DNA of 64,000 bases from Corallium rubrum (Eukaryota > Cnidaria > Anthozoa > Scleralcyonacea > Coralliidae). The notes under the pieces were generated by a model. The model was not told where the DNA came from. It worked only from the letters and a program-made list of their open reading frames with translations, and did no database searches. Position numbers and translations under genes: made by a program. This document shows, one piece after another, positions 10,692 through 21,775 of this stretch. Position 1 is the stretch's first letter. Each line of letters opens with the position of its first letter. The stretch covers positions 11,542,036 through 11,606,035 of the forward strand of contig OZ035997.1 of assembly GCA_964035015.1 (NCBI GenBank), in the 5' to 3' direction.

Positions 10692-10790
10692 CATTCTCGC
10701 ATTTACTTCCTTCCCATCCACTTCTACAGCTGCACCGTTGAGGAGATGTGCATGTACCACCATTTCGACATCCATAACTACCACAATCCG
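10692..10790 (-). CDS. EGF exon (non-calcium type)
   Basis: The exon is 99 bp, phase 1-1, acceptor TTTATTAAAG (right of 10790), donor GTAAGTTC (left of 10692). It encodes a compact EGF: DCGSYGCRNGGTCTSPQRCS then CRSGWEGSKCEN, with six cysteines, the GGTC core and G-W-x-G-x-x-C end but no calcium-binding DxNEC opening. It links the N-terminal cysteine/tryptophan module (exons at 11426 and 13063) to the cbEGF array, the usual order in EMI-EGF type extracellular proteins. Confidence 0.8.
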
Positions 10791-11425
10791 CTTTAATAAA
10801 ATATTAAATAAACAGTTGTCATACCATCTTGAAGATAATACTAAAATGTATTCATTCTCCTCTGCAAAAATATTAAAAATATAGACAAAATGAAACAGTC
10901 ACTTTGGCAATCAATTTGCCAGGCAAAAAAAGTAATCTCAACTCTCAAGAAAAATATATGAAAGCCCAGGTCAAAATTTCAACTGTGGAAACCGAGTCAC
11001 AAAAACTACAAACATAAGATTTTACTAACGTCCGTTACTGATTAATAATAGTCTTGGACTTAACAAAAACATTTCTTTAATGCCTTTATCTTTGTTCTCA
11101 TTGCCTTTCCCGTTTGCGTATTTCATATTCCATTTATTCACTTGTCTTTGGTTTATTTATTTCCAACCGTTTTTTAATATATTAAACACAGTGTAAATAT
11201 TAATTTTTAGATCAATCTCTTTCTGACCGTTGTAATCCAAATTTTAATTCGACCGTTTGTAATACTAAACTTATATAATTAAATATTATAACTGTACTCA
11301 ACATAATACTTCTCATCACCTTGACGATATTACTGGCTAAGTAACGACACACTAGCAAAAACAGCCACTTATCCAAGTTTTGATAAACAAATATACAAAA
11401 AAGGACACAGCGTTAACATACGTAC

Positions 11426-11532
11426 GTTTACATTCACCGCCGTACTCTCGGTACCCAGATTCACAAACATATACCCATCTGTATTTAGCGACGTTTTTGT
11501 ATTTGGTCACCCAATTGTAATAATATGTGGTC
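11426..11532 (-). CDS. N-terminal Cys/Trp module, second half (EMI-like)
   Basis: The exon is 107 bp, phase 2 to 1, acceptor TATCTTAG (right of 11532), donor GTACGTATG (left of 11426). It reads TTYYYNWVTKYKNVAKYRW followed by VYVCESGYREYGGECK. The aromatic run and the closing V-C-x-x-G-Y resemble the end of an EMI domain (normally C-C-x-G-Y), but one cysteine is missing, so this is a tentative call. The acceptor and donor phases fit the exons on both sides exactly, which is the main support for it being coding. Confidence 0.6.
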
Positions 11533-11635
11533 CTAAGATAATAAAATATAGATATTATTAGAAAAATAGATAGATCTAAGCTCTATTTTTTTATTCTTCT
11601 TCTGCTGCCATGTTTTAAATAGTTTTTTTCAGAAC

Positions 11636-11812
11636 TATATAGACCATACGTGGCATTAATAATTTTTATGTGCATATCAGTAAATTAGCCCCTCTGAACT
11701 CGTTTCATGTACGAAATTCAAAAGCATCTTTGCTCTAAAACGAGGTCAGAAGGGCTAATTTATATGCCCATAAAAGGATTTTAAATCGTCAGCCATTTAT
11801 GAATAAGGTCTA
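11636..11812. mobile_element. MITE of the TATAGACC family
   Basis: The ends TATAGACCATACG and TTATGAATAAGGTCTA enclose inverted blocks (AAATTAGCCC..., GGGCTAATTTATATG). Related elements are at 890-1073, 32090-32150 (end only) and 56817-56935. Confidence 0.5.
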
Positions 11813-11857
11813 CTCAGCATAGCCATTCACCATGGTCAGTGCGTTTTCCCATGCTTT

Positions 11858-12673
11858 ATTTAAAGTGCTTATATAAACCCAAATATGATATTACTGCATA
11901 TGGATTTTATTTAATGTGTATAGTTGAATGCCAAAATATTTTTTGATTTGAACTTTTATATGTTGTTATATATTGAAGTTTGTATTTACAAAATAGTAAT
12001 GAGGATGATGTCTATGTAGACATAATTTGCATAGTGTTCCGTTACCGTCACCATAGATAATGGAAGGGGAACTGGATAGGAAACTTAAAACGATGTTACG
12101 AAACCGGAAACGATGTTTGCACAACTTGCTAAGGTAATTATACACTTATAAGCAGCTAATTGCACCTAACAGGTGGTCCCACATGGCCAGGATCAGCTAT
12201 TGCTGAAATTAAACAATAATGTAATGTCACTTAAGTTCAGTAGTGTCTGATATTAGCCATGTGGGAGCACCAGTTAGGTGCATTAGCCCCTTATAAGTGT
12301 ATAATTACCTTAGCAAGTTGTGCAAACATCGTTTCCGGTTTCGTAAGTTTCCTATCCAGTTCCCCTTCCATTATCTATGCCGTCACAGCAGAAATATCAC
12401 CCGATTCACATGCATGTTAATGGTTACTGGAATAGTATATTCTATATTTTATCATTTTTTTCATTAAAATCTTCAAGCAGTTTATCATAAGAAAAGAAAA
12501 AAACACACATAAATGCCTACATTGACGTCATCCTCATTAACATTTTGGAAATACAAACCTCAATATAACAACAAATAGAAGTTCAAGTCAGAAAATATTT
12601 TGGCATTCAGCTATTCACGTTACATAGAATCCATATCAGTAATATCTTATTTGACTTTATAGGCACTTTAAAT
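11858..12673. mobile_element. 816-bp foldback element with nested arms
   Basis: The outer arms run about 11858-12035 and 12510-12673 (for example TTTAAAGTGCTTAT against its diverged complement). An inner pair at about 12050-12165 and 12285-12380 is nearly perfect (CATAGATAATGGAAGGGGAA and its complement). The outer arms are more diverged than the inner ones, which suggests one hairpin element inserted into another. No coding capacity is seen. Confidence 0.7.
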
Positions 12674-13062
12674 TTGTAAACACGACAAAATCACTGTTTT
12701 ATTCTTCACTTTCACGTGACGTCGCTTCCGGTGTATCTACCCAGATAGTGGTCATTAGTAAAAGAGAATGTTGATTATTGCTTCAAAATATTTACATGAT
12801 ATTGATACTCTATAGAGTTGTTTACGTTCGTGTTGGAAAATGCCGTACGCTTGCGTTGTGCTAAATTGCACAAATCGATCTAATTTTATTTTGCCTGACC
12901 ATCTGGAAATCAGAAATGAAATCTCATGCAAAAAGTCACGTGATTGCAACCCAAGAATTATTAAACTTGAGAAAATATTTGTATAATAAATAAATAATAA
13001 AAACCCACAAAAGAAGACCAATATACAGTTGGTACATCGACTGTTAAGAATTCTATACATAC

Positions 13063-13185
13063 CAACATCGTGTATCCCTTCCCCACCACCAACCAGTTGT
13101 GGTGCATGTTCTGCGACTTCTTAATTCCTTCGCAGATGTTCTCTCAGCCGTGTAATAAACTCCAGGTTTCCTAATAACGTGGCTC
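13063..13185 (-). CDS. N-terminal Cys/Trp module, first half (EMI-like)
   Basis: The exon is 123 bp, phase 2-2, acceptor TTATGTCCAG (right of 13185), donor GTATGTATAG (left of 13063). It encodes SHVIRKPGVYYTAERTSAKE then LRSRRTCTTTGWWWGRDTRC. The striking G-W-W-W-G-R stretch between two cysteines continues into the exon at 11426. It follows directly after the signal-peptide exon. I do not recognise the exact family. An EMI-like N-terminal module is the best guess from its position before EGF repeats and its C/W/Y content. Confidence 0.65.
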
Positions 13186-13350
13186 CTGGACATAAAATAA
13201 TAAAACCAATTTAATTATACTTCGAGTACTACAGAGCAATTCAGTAAAACTTATAACGATAAATAAATATTGCAAATATTTCGTATAAAAATGAAACCTT
13301 TTCATCTGATGAATATTTTTTGAGGAGTGACGTTTTTGATTAATTGTGAT

Positions 13351-13810
13351 CTAACCCTTTGATTTCTCCACAACGTTCACCCTGACATTCACGATAAGTT
13401 AACGCTTTAAACATAACTCAGTTTATAACTCTACATATTAGCCTGCTTGGAAAAGTTAAAACGTTGGAGTTTTGACTTGAAAAATTATACATAAAAATTA
13501 TAACTGTGCAACAAAACGTAACAAAATACAAAAAAACCCTGCTGACTAGTACACAAATTGGAATAAGTGCTAAACAAATTCAAACCGAGCACAGATAAAA
13601 AAAAATAAACGTCGCCTCCTGCAGAGACCACCATGCAACTGCGAATTATCTTTTGAGTATAATGAACAATTATTGTAGAATGAGCCTGAGTTGCATGTCT
13701 ATTGGACAAAATATTATTTAGGAACAAACTAAAACCTCAGTAAAACGCGAATTTTCTCTCATTGTTTTGCATTTAAAACTTGCTTTTCGCTAGAGGAGTC
13801 AAAGGGTTAA
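13351..13810. mobile_element. 460-bp MITE with TAACCCTTTGA ends
   Basis: TAACCCTTTGATTTCTCC at the left and its diverged complement GAGGAGTCAAAGGGTTAA at the right form terminal inverted repeats. It probably belongs to the same broad family as 14323-14419. No gene lies inside. Confidence 0.5.
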
Positions 13811-14322
13811 TACAGTATAAAAACCCGCACGAATCGACTGCAGATTAAAGTGTTTGTGAAGTGAAAATTTCCGATAGAACAGGCAATTATAGAGCTCACA
13901 ATCTAAATAACCAATATCCAAAAAATGAAATAAATGTGGCATGTACTTTACAAAATATTAAGTGCCAAAGTTGCTTTCCTGATGTTACAAAATAAGGAAA
14001 GACTGGGATTGAAAAAAATAGGCATTATTCTTTATTACTTAACATGCATCTGATCATGGATCGGCGACGGTTGGCGACATATGAGAACTAGGCTTTAATC
14101 AATTAAAAATACTTGTTGTTGTGCAATCAAGCGCTCTCACCCAGCGATAAATTTCTTCAAAAATGGAGCAAACTTTGAGAGTTTTTATAGCTCAAAGACT
14201 ATATAGCAGATTTGCTTGAAATTTTCAGCGAGTGCTCCTGCCACAACCAATCTGTTCACAACCGTTAAAAAGTTTTTCACTTCAGAACTTCCATGCAGTC
14301 TTCCACGCTGCAATTTAGCCAA

Positions 14323-14419
14323 TTAACCCTTCCCTTACTAGAGTTCTTCCCTTGACGAATCGTCTGATGTTAGCCAGAGTAAAATACTAAAACTCACAAC
14401 AGTATAGGGAAAGGGTTAA
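14323..14419. mobile_element. 97-bp MITE with TTAACCCTT ends and TCTGGCTAAC-type hairpin
   Basis: The TTAACCCTTCCCT left end pairs with AGGGAAAGGGTTAA. The middle contains the diverged CGTCTGATGTTAGCCAGAG hairpin common to the 3761 and 29.7-30.3 kb copies. Confidence 0.55.
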
Positions 14420-14856
14420 GCAGCAATATACAAGAATCAGTTCAGCCTGACAAATATATATGATGCAGTTTCTTATGCGAAAAATTACTAAAGCTCAGAA
14501 CACACCTGCACGTAAAGAGTATGCTTTAAAGGTCATTGAAAACAGACATTAGAGTACTAATACTGAATCAATGCCAGAAACTAAATAGTACTATTTAATA
14601 CTGGTGTATTCTATGGTTTATTTTCTTCTTTATAGCAATAATTAGTGCATGTAATACATTGTGTATACTCTTTTTTAACCAGATGCATGCACTCTATATA
14701 TGGAAATACACCATGCATGCATACCAGGAACAATTGTTTTTGCCCTCTATAGACATTATAAGAACCTATAAACTTGATTTGTCACTACATACCCAACATG
14801 TATAAGAACCATTTCAGCTTGACTAGAAAAATAGGGGTTCTTTTAATTTAATTTAA

Positions 14857-15400
14857 TTTCACTTCACTTCACTTCACTTCACTTCACTTCACTTCACTTC
14901 ACTTCACTTCACTTCACTTCACTTCACTTCACTTCACTTCACTTCACTTCACTTCACTTCACTTCACTTCACTTCACTTCACTTCACTTCACTTCACTTC
15001 ACTTCACTTCACTTCACTTCACTTCACTTCACTTCACTTCACTTCACTTCATTTCATTTCATTTCATTTCATTTCATTTCATTTCATTCAACAACTTTAT
15101 TGGGTTAGCAAAGGTAACTTACAATAATAAGACTAAGTTATAAGATAAAGAAATGTTAAAAGAAAACGAGGAAAATAGTGTACCCAATAGGGAGAAGGCG
15201 CAAATGGGACACGAAAACCCGCGCCCCCTAAAAAAACAATAATCAACAAAAACAAACTACAAATTAAAGAAAAGAAAAAAAACAACAAACAAACAAACAC
15301 TGTGACGCTTCGGACCAACCTCCAACCCAGATGCACACCAAGAAAAAGAGGGATCGCCAAATTGATCATTAGGCTTGTTTTCATATTCTTTTTCCGATCC
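14857..15400 (-). repeat. (ACTTC)n/(ATTTC)n satellite joined to a LINE-like 3' end
   Basis: About 190 bp of (ACTTC)n then (ATTTC)n to 15086. Read on the minus strand, the unique sequence ends ACCCAATAAAGTTGTTGAATG and passes into (GAAAT)n then (GAAGT)n. This is the way CR1/L2-type LINEs end in a short tandem tail, so 15087-15400 is probably a 5'-truncated LINE 3' end whose tail has expanded. The LINE identity is an inference. A 20-C tract follows at 15399-15418. Confidence 0.55.
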
Positions 15401-15790
15401 CCCCCCCCCCCCCCCCCCTCCCATTTCTTGACATGCATCTAAACCAGAAACTGGTCCGACAAATCACAGCACGCGAAACGCGACTCAAGGTTGTGCTTGG
15501 CTGTGGCATGAACAGTGCTATGCAAGTGTCCATGCGCACAGCATGTCTGTATCTAGTTAGCAAGGTTTAGTATCTTTGTTTGAGAAAAGTTTTGAATGTA
15601 GAGATACTAACAAGACTGGACGAGGGAGCTAATTTGCAAGAAAGAATCAGAGAGAATAAAATATTACTGATTTTATGTGAGTTTTTACTGTATGATAGAA
15701 ATGATAACCTGGACTCCACACACAAACATTAAAAGATGTGTTATATACTTTCTTGCATTTGACAGGATGAATCACAAACGATGATTGCTG

Positions 15791-17920
15791 TAGCCTCCTC
15801 CTCAGGCAACCGTCTGTGTGGCTTCCCAGAACAGTGACTTCTACTGTACGGGCAATGAATCCCGACCAAAATGTTGCCCGAACAGTTGAAATGAAGTCAA
15901 AATATCTCGACCAAAATATTGCCCGTACAGTTGAAATAAAGTCAAAATATCCGGACCAAAATATTGCCCGTACAGTTGAAATAAAATCAAAATATCTCGA
16001 CCAAAATATTGTCCGTACAGTTGAAATAAAGTTAAAATATCTCGACCAAAATATTGCCCGTACAGTTGAAATAAAGCCAAAATATCTCGACCAAAATATT
16101 GCCCGTACAATTGAAATAAAGTCAAAATATCTCGACCAAAATATTGCCCGTACAGTTGAAATAAAATCAAAATATCTCGACCAAAATATTGCCCGTACAG
16201 TTGAAATTAAGTCAAAATATCTCGACCAAAATATTGCCCGTACAGTTGAAATAAATTCAAAATATCTCGACCAAAATATTGTCCGTACAGTTGAAATAAA
16301 GTTAAAATATCTCGACCAAAATATTGCCCGTACAGTTGAAATAAAGTCAAAATATCTCGACCAAAATATTGCCCGTACAATTGAAATAAAGTCAAAATAT
16401 CTCGACCAAAATATTGCCCGTACAGTTGAAATAAAATCAAAATATCTCGACCAAAATATTGCCCGTACAGTTGAAATAAAGTCAAAATATCTCGACCAAA
16501 ATATTGCCCGTACAGTTGAAATAAATTCAAAATATCTCGACCAAAATATTGCCCATACAGTTGAAATAAAGTTAAAATATCTCGACCAAAATATTGCCCG
16601 TACAGTTCAAATAAAGTAAAAATATCTCGACCAAAATATTGCCCGTACAGTTGAAATAAAATCAAAATATCTCGACCAAAATATTGTCCGTACAGTTGAA
16701 ATAAAGTTAAAATATCTCGACCAAAATATTGCCCGTACAGTTGAAATAAAGTCAAAATATCTCGACCAAAATATTGCCCGTACAGTTGAAATAAAATCAT
16801 AATATCTCGACCAAAATATTGCCCGTACAGTTGAAATTAAGTCAAAATATCTCGACCAAAATATTGCCCGTACAGTTGAAATAAATTCAAAATATCTCGA
16901 CCAAAATATTGCCCATACAGTTGAAATAAAGTTAAAATATCTCGACCAAAATATTGCCCGTACAGTTCAAATAAAGTAAAAATATCTCGACCAAAATATT
17001 GCCCGTACAGTTGAAATAAAATCAAAATATCTCGACCAAAATATTGTCCGTACAGTTGAAATAAAGTTAAAATATCTCGACCAAAATATTGCCCGTACAG
17101 TTGAAATAAAGTCAAAATATCTCGACCAAAATATTGCCCGTACAGTTGAAATAAAATCAAAATATCTCAACCAAAATATTGTCCGTACAGTTGAAATAAA
17201 GTCAAACTATCTCGACCAAAATATTGCCCGTACAGTTGAAATAAAGTTAAAATATCTCGACCAAAATATTGCCCGTACAGTTGAAATAAAGTTAAAATAT
17301 CTCGACCAAAATATTGCCCGTACAGTTGAAATAAAGTCAAAATATCTCGACCAAAATATTGCCCGTACAGTTGAAATAAAGTCAAAATATCTCGACCAAA
17401 ATATTGCCCGTACAGTTGAAATAAAATCAAAATATCTCGACCAAAATATTGCCCGTACAGTTGAAATTAAGTCAAAATATCTCGACCAAAATATTGCCCG
17501 TACAGTTGAAATAAATTCAAAATATCTCGACCAAAATATTGCCCATACAGTTGAAATAAAGTTAAAATATCTCGACCAAAATATTGCCCGTACAGTTCAA
17601 ATAAAGTAAAAATATCTCGACCAAAATATTGCCCGTACAGTTGAAATAAAATCAAAATATCTCGACCAAAATATTGTCCGTACAGTTGAAATAAAGTTAA
17701 AATATCTCGACCAAAATATTGCCCGTACAGTTGAAATAAAGTCAAAATATCTCGACCAAAATATTGCCCGTACAGTTGAAATAAAATCAAAATATCTCGA
17801 CCAAAATATTGTCCGTACAGTTGAAATAAAGTCAAGATCTTGACCAAAACATCATTGCTCGGCGTACAGTAGAAGTCACCGTTCTGGGAAGCCACACAGA
17901 GTTACCTGCGTAGGAGGCTA
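15791..17920. mobile_element. MULE-like element with long TIRs, 10-bp TSD and minisatellite core
   Basis: The direct repeat ATGATTGCTG occurs immediately outside both ends (15781-15790 and 17921-17930), consistent with a 9-10 bp target duplication. Inside it, terminal inverted repeats of about 70-80 bp begin TAGCCTCCT and share TGTGTGGCTTCCCAGAAC and GTGACTTCTACTGTACG. The core is the 45-bp minisatellite. No transposase is present, so it is non-autonomous. It lies in the first intron of the EGF-Sushi gene. Confidence 0.75.
15862..17835. repeat. 45-bp minisatellite, about 44 copies
   Basis: The unit contains CTCGACCAAAATATTGCCCG and TACAGTTGAAATAAAGTCAA. It is 45 bp long, so frames stay open through 15-residue protein repeats on both strands. 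Variant positions (GTCAA, ATCAA, GTTAA, ATTCA; GCCCG or GTCCG) recur with higher-order spacing: 16501-16560 equals 16861-16920, 360 bp or 8 units away, and another block returns 630 bp (14 units) away. I see no start context, splice sites or conserved composition that would make this a gene. Confidence 0.92.
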
Positions 17921-18468
17921 ATGATTGCTGGCCAAACTTGTTTAAAAATAATTCCTAAACTCGATGTAGTAAACAATGGTAATTTTAACTCAACTTGACA
18001 AAGGTTACTGGCAATGTGTGTACTTTATAGTTATATATCAGTAACGATCGCAAAAATATAAATGTGAGATAAAACTGCATGATTAGATGTTGCTGAAGGG
18101 TATATGCACGCCGATTGACAATTGTCAATATTTTTTCACAAGCGCTAGCGCCTTCACTGGCTACACTTTGTAGCACTGATACACTGCATGTAATCCTTAC
18201 AGTAGTGAAAATGGTTAGGTGTGATATAGAGCAGACGATGTAGCAAATGGCTCGCCTGCTGAAGCCGTCGTATAAGAGTTGCCACAGAATGTATAAAGCT
18301 TATATATCAACTGGTTGACACGCAAACACAATAGACGATAAAGTAATTAAAGGACAACTAAATATTTATAAAATAAACGAGAGTTAACTTTAACTTCGAC
18401 GACCTATCATTGATCGCGTAAATAAACTGGACGTAAATTGACTACAAATATAAAAGCTGAAGCCTTAC

Positions 18469-18560
18469 CCGCCTGGTCTAAGACCATGCACAGCTGAATG
18501 CCTGCAGGCAAAGACGGCGAAGATGAAGACGAAGAAAGCCCATTGCTCTGTAAGTACCAT
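18469..18560 (-). CDS. First coding exon (signal peptide) of the EGF-Sushi gene
   Basis: The ATG at 18560 (minus strand) opens MVLTEQWAFFVFIFAVFACR then HSAVHGLRPG, followed by a GTAAGG donor just left of 18469. Residues 8-19 are a hydrophobic core and a small-residue cleavage zone follows, so this is a secretory signal peptide. The exon ends in phase 2, which matches the acceptor of 13063-13185. The joined frame from here to the Sushi exon is 1342 bp without a stop. An upstream ATG (18568) meets a stop after one codon, so this start is preferred. The 5' UTR and promoter upstream (18561-19220) show no motif I can defend. Confidence 0.7.
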
Positions 18561-19220
18561 CATATCATGTTTTCGTTTTGGCGTAAAGCACCAAATGATT
18601 TTGCACGCGTAGCATCTAGATTATATGTATTCATGTTAATGTTATTCAAATGCCTTTATATAGCTAATTAGTTAGTACAAAAAATGCTTCTGATACACTT
18701 TTGACGCCATTGTTCAGTATGTTGTTTCGTTAACCTATAGTTGGCATGTCAATCAGTTATATTTTATATAAATGGATACAAATGTTTGCCAAAGGCAAAG
18801 TGAGAGTCTTGTGCTATTGACTGCATGATTTGTGTAAAATGCGTACTCCAAGTGTTACTCTTAAATTTAATTAGTAATTGTCAGCAGGTAGTCTAAAAAG
18901 GATCGTCAGAAACAGAAACAGAAAGTCTATTTAGATTGCATGACACATGCATTTTTATTATAATGAATCTTCTTCTTGGAAAGACGATTCCTTGAATTGC
19001 ATAAACTGCCTTCGATGCAATTTCTTGTTACCATTGTAATTATATGTTTTCTAACATACACTAACTCGCAAACCTATATATAGTTAGCAAATAATTAAGT
19101 TGTATTTCAGTACACGCCATTCGTGTACTTATTCTTTTTCTCAAAGTTACGAAGCTTTTAACTTTTCTTAAATTAACTTGTCAATGGGTGGTCGTAACAT
19201 ACCTGTTCAGTAATTGTCTT

Positions 19221-19742
19221 TATTATATGCATGACAAAATTACTGCAATCTGATTGGCTAAGAGGAGTGCAATTATATCGTTAATTGCACTCTCTGGAGT
19301 GCAAATTAATGTTACCATGGTAACAGTGGTAAAAAATAAAATTCAAAATGGCGGTGTATTTTCAAATTGAAAGATTTTGACTTTTCCAACGATTTGTGGA
19401 ACACTTTCAACTGAAAATTTCATGTAAATATTTGAAGATCAATACAGGTAACATCTGCTCACCATAAGTGAAACTGTTTGTTGTCCAGTTGTAACGAAAC
19501 AAGATGTTTTCAAAAGTGCGAATTACTACGAAGCGTACGACAAGGATTGACACAGGTAATTTTAAATTGGTTTTGAAGTTTGTGATTACTTATAGTTAGT
19601 TGCCAGAAAGAAAAATTAATTCACTGCTTTGGATAACGTTTTAAGATTGTCTGTGGTTGTATGGCCAATAAACATTCAAATTAAGACAAAAATTTTTGAC
19701 TGTAATTAAGATAGATATCGTAATTTTGTCATGCATATAATA
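19221..19742. mobile_element. 522-bp MITE with perfect 23-bp TIRs
   Basis: TATTATATGCATGACAAAAT plus TAC at 19221-19243 is exactly repeated in inverse at 19720-19742. The interior has an ATTGCACTCTCTGGAGTGCAA hairpin and a GTTACCATGGTAAC palindrome. No transposase frame is present. Confidence 0.75.
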
Positions 19743-19747
19743 AACAA

Positions 19748-19911
19748 GTAATCATATGATTTTGCTCATGCAATTAATGATTTTACACTACTCGTGATAT
19801 TTGAAAATTGAGCCAAATTGCACTCGCCTACGGCTCGTGCAATTTTGGATCAATTTTCAAATGTCACTCGTAGTGTAAAATCATTAATTGCACTCGCTAT
19901 CATATGATTAC
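19748..19911. repeat. 164-bp hairpin element
   Basis: GTAATCATATGAT and ATCATATGATTAC close a long stem. Inner arms CAATTAATGATTTTACACTA and the complement at 19871-19890 extend it to the apex CTCGCCTACGGCTCG. It sits immediately beside the 19221-19742 MITE and shares its ATTGCACTC motif. Confidence 0.75.
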
Positions 19912-20499
19912 CTATACATATACTAACTGTTTTTGTAAATTTGGCTTTCGATGATTTTATGATCGGACTATAACTTGTACATTTCACAGGTGTCGATGCA
20001 TGGTTATATAAGAGCAATGAAATATAGCAAAGCAACTTCGACGTCTTGCTTCTGGTTTATATGAATAATGTCAGTATATAAATAATTGTTCAAATTCAAT
20101 AAGTAGATCTGCTTACAGAATAGAGAATTAAAGCGAGTGAAGAATTTTCAGTTAATATGCACTGCAATGCATGAGTTGCGCAATATATACTAACACAAAA
20201 TAACGACAAAAGCGACGTCTCCTTTCTAAATCATGTTTCTTTCTCGGTAAGTTAAATGAAAAACAAAATGATTTCACTGCGAGAGAGTCGTGACCATCAA
20301 TTAACCCATACATATTTTAGTTACATCAGATATCTTTTTCTTTACGAAAAGTTTGTACAAATGAAAACGTAAACCATGCAGAGGCAAACGACTGTAAATT
20401 GTCGAGTTTTAACAGCCATTTAGCACTTTTATTTTTTACTCTTAGGGCCTAACCCTGAGACTGGGTTATCTCGGGGGGTAGGGATAACTCGGGGGCTAG

Positions 20500-20619
<120 letters not shown>

Positions 20620-21380
20620 ATGTAATAATTCATCTTTAAGTTAAAATATCGCTGACATGACCAATTATCTTAATTTTGAAGTATTTAATTCGGATTTGTC
20701 TTGTGTCGAACTAATAGTCATAATTAAATACTATACTGAGATATTAATCCAGAATATAAGTGCTAAATGATATTTCAAACAAGTGAGCCCAGATAAAAAA
20801 AAGGAAACGTCCGTAATGACAAAAACGAAGAGGTTAATAATATATCGCAACTGCCAGTTCTTGCTTATCAAACTGAAATCTTCAGGTCTTGACATGAACC
20901 ATTTAACACAGTAGGACATACATGCCATAAATTGCTTTGACTATATATAGACTGTCTGCAATACACAATAAGCTGAAACAAGCTGAAACGTCCAGATCTA
21001 GAAACGTCTTAAGAAAAATTTACCAATTATCATATATAAAATACGGAAAGTTGTCATTCAATATAGCAATATAAAAAGAAATATAGCAAAAAAGAAAGTT
21101 CATGTAAATTTCAATTGCATCAGTTGCATGAAATCAATTTAAGATCAGTACAAAATAGATTTGTACTCAGAAAGATTCGTTGCATCTCTTACACTTTGTT
21201 ATTGTATATGTAGCTAACAATGTTAGACATCCGTTCCAGCACCAGAGACCAACAACTGTGTCTCCGATACGAAACTAAATTAGCTCATGTCGTAATCTGC
21301 ATGCTAACTATATGCCAAACAGTGAAATAAAAGTAGTGTGCTGCGTGGGCAGTGTTGAAATACAACTTGAAATATAGTAA

Positions 21381-21520
21381 GGTTTGAGTACTGCCAAAAT
21401 CATTGAACGTAGTTTTCTAACGTTTCGAGCGAAGGTCCCTCGTCAGAGAGAAACGTGACGAAGGGCCTTCGCTCAAAACTTTAGAAAAATATGTTCAATA
21501 ATTTTGGCAGTACTCAAACC
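21381..21520. repeat. 140-bp palindrome with a Penelope-terminus / hammerhead-like core
   Basis: Arms GGTTTGAGTACTGCCAAAAT and its complement close a hairpin. On the minus strand, 21413-21453 reads CTGACGA, a G-G-G/C-U-C pairing stem, GAAAC, GTT, with TTTCTCT upstream and AGAAAA downstream able to pair. This is the order of a type-I hammerhead ribozyme with a minimal stem III. The plus-strand arm is mutated (CTCAAAAC). Confidence 0.5.
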
Positions 21521-21522
21521 TA

Positions 21523-21775
21523 CAATCCTGGCAAAAATTAGTGTGGACAGCGCGTGCATAAATCTCTGTGTCTGGTATTTCCCATGTTTTCTTGCAAAAA
21601 TAGGCCCTTTGGCCCCCCCCTCCCCCCTTTCAATGTTGATAAATTTGATAAAAATGTATTGTGAGATGCAACATTGAAAAGGGGGCCGGGGGGCGGAATG
21701 CGGGGGGAAAGAATATGTATGAACATGAATTTGCTTGTCTAGAGTGGACTGTCCACATAATTTTTGCCAGGATTG
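21523..21775. mobile_element. MITE copy 1 bracketing the 802-bp array
   Basis: Ends CAATCCTGGCAAAAATTA and TAATTTTTGCCAGGATTG (approximately inverted), with GTGGACA/TGTCCAC next. The base pair TA precedes the left end. It is near-identical to 24981-25238 and related to 4680-4940. Confidence 0.75.

Noticed and set aside
15816..17895. Repeat protein frames with 15-residue units on both strands
   Set aside because: The 45-bp minisatellite is a multiple of three; frames are open on both strands and interrupted wherever a unit has the GTAAA variant. Lies between transposon TIRs.
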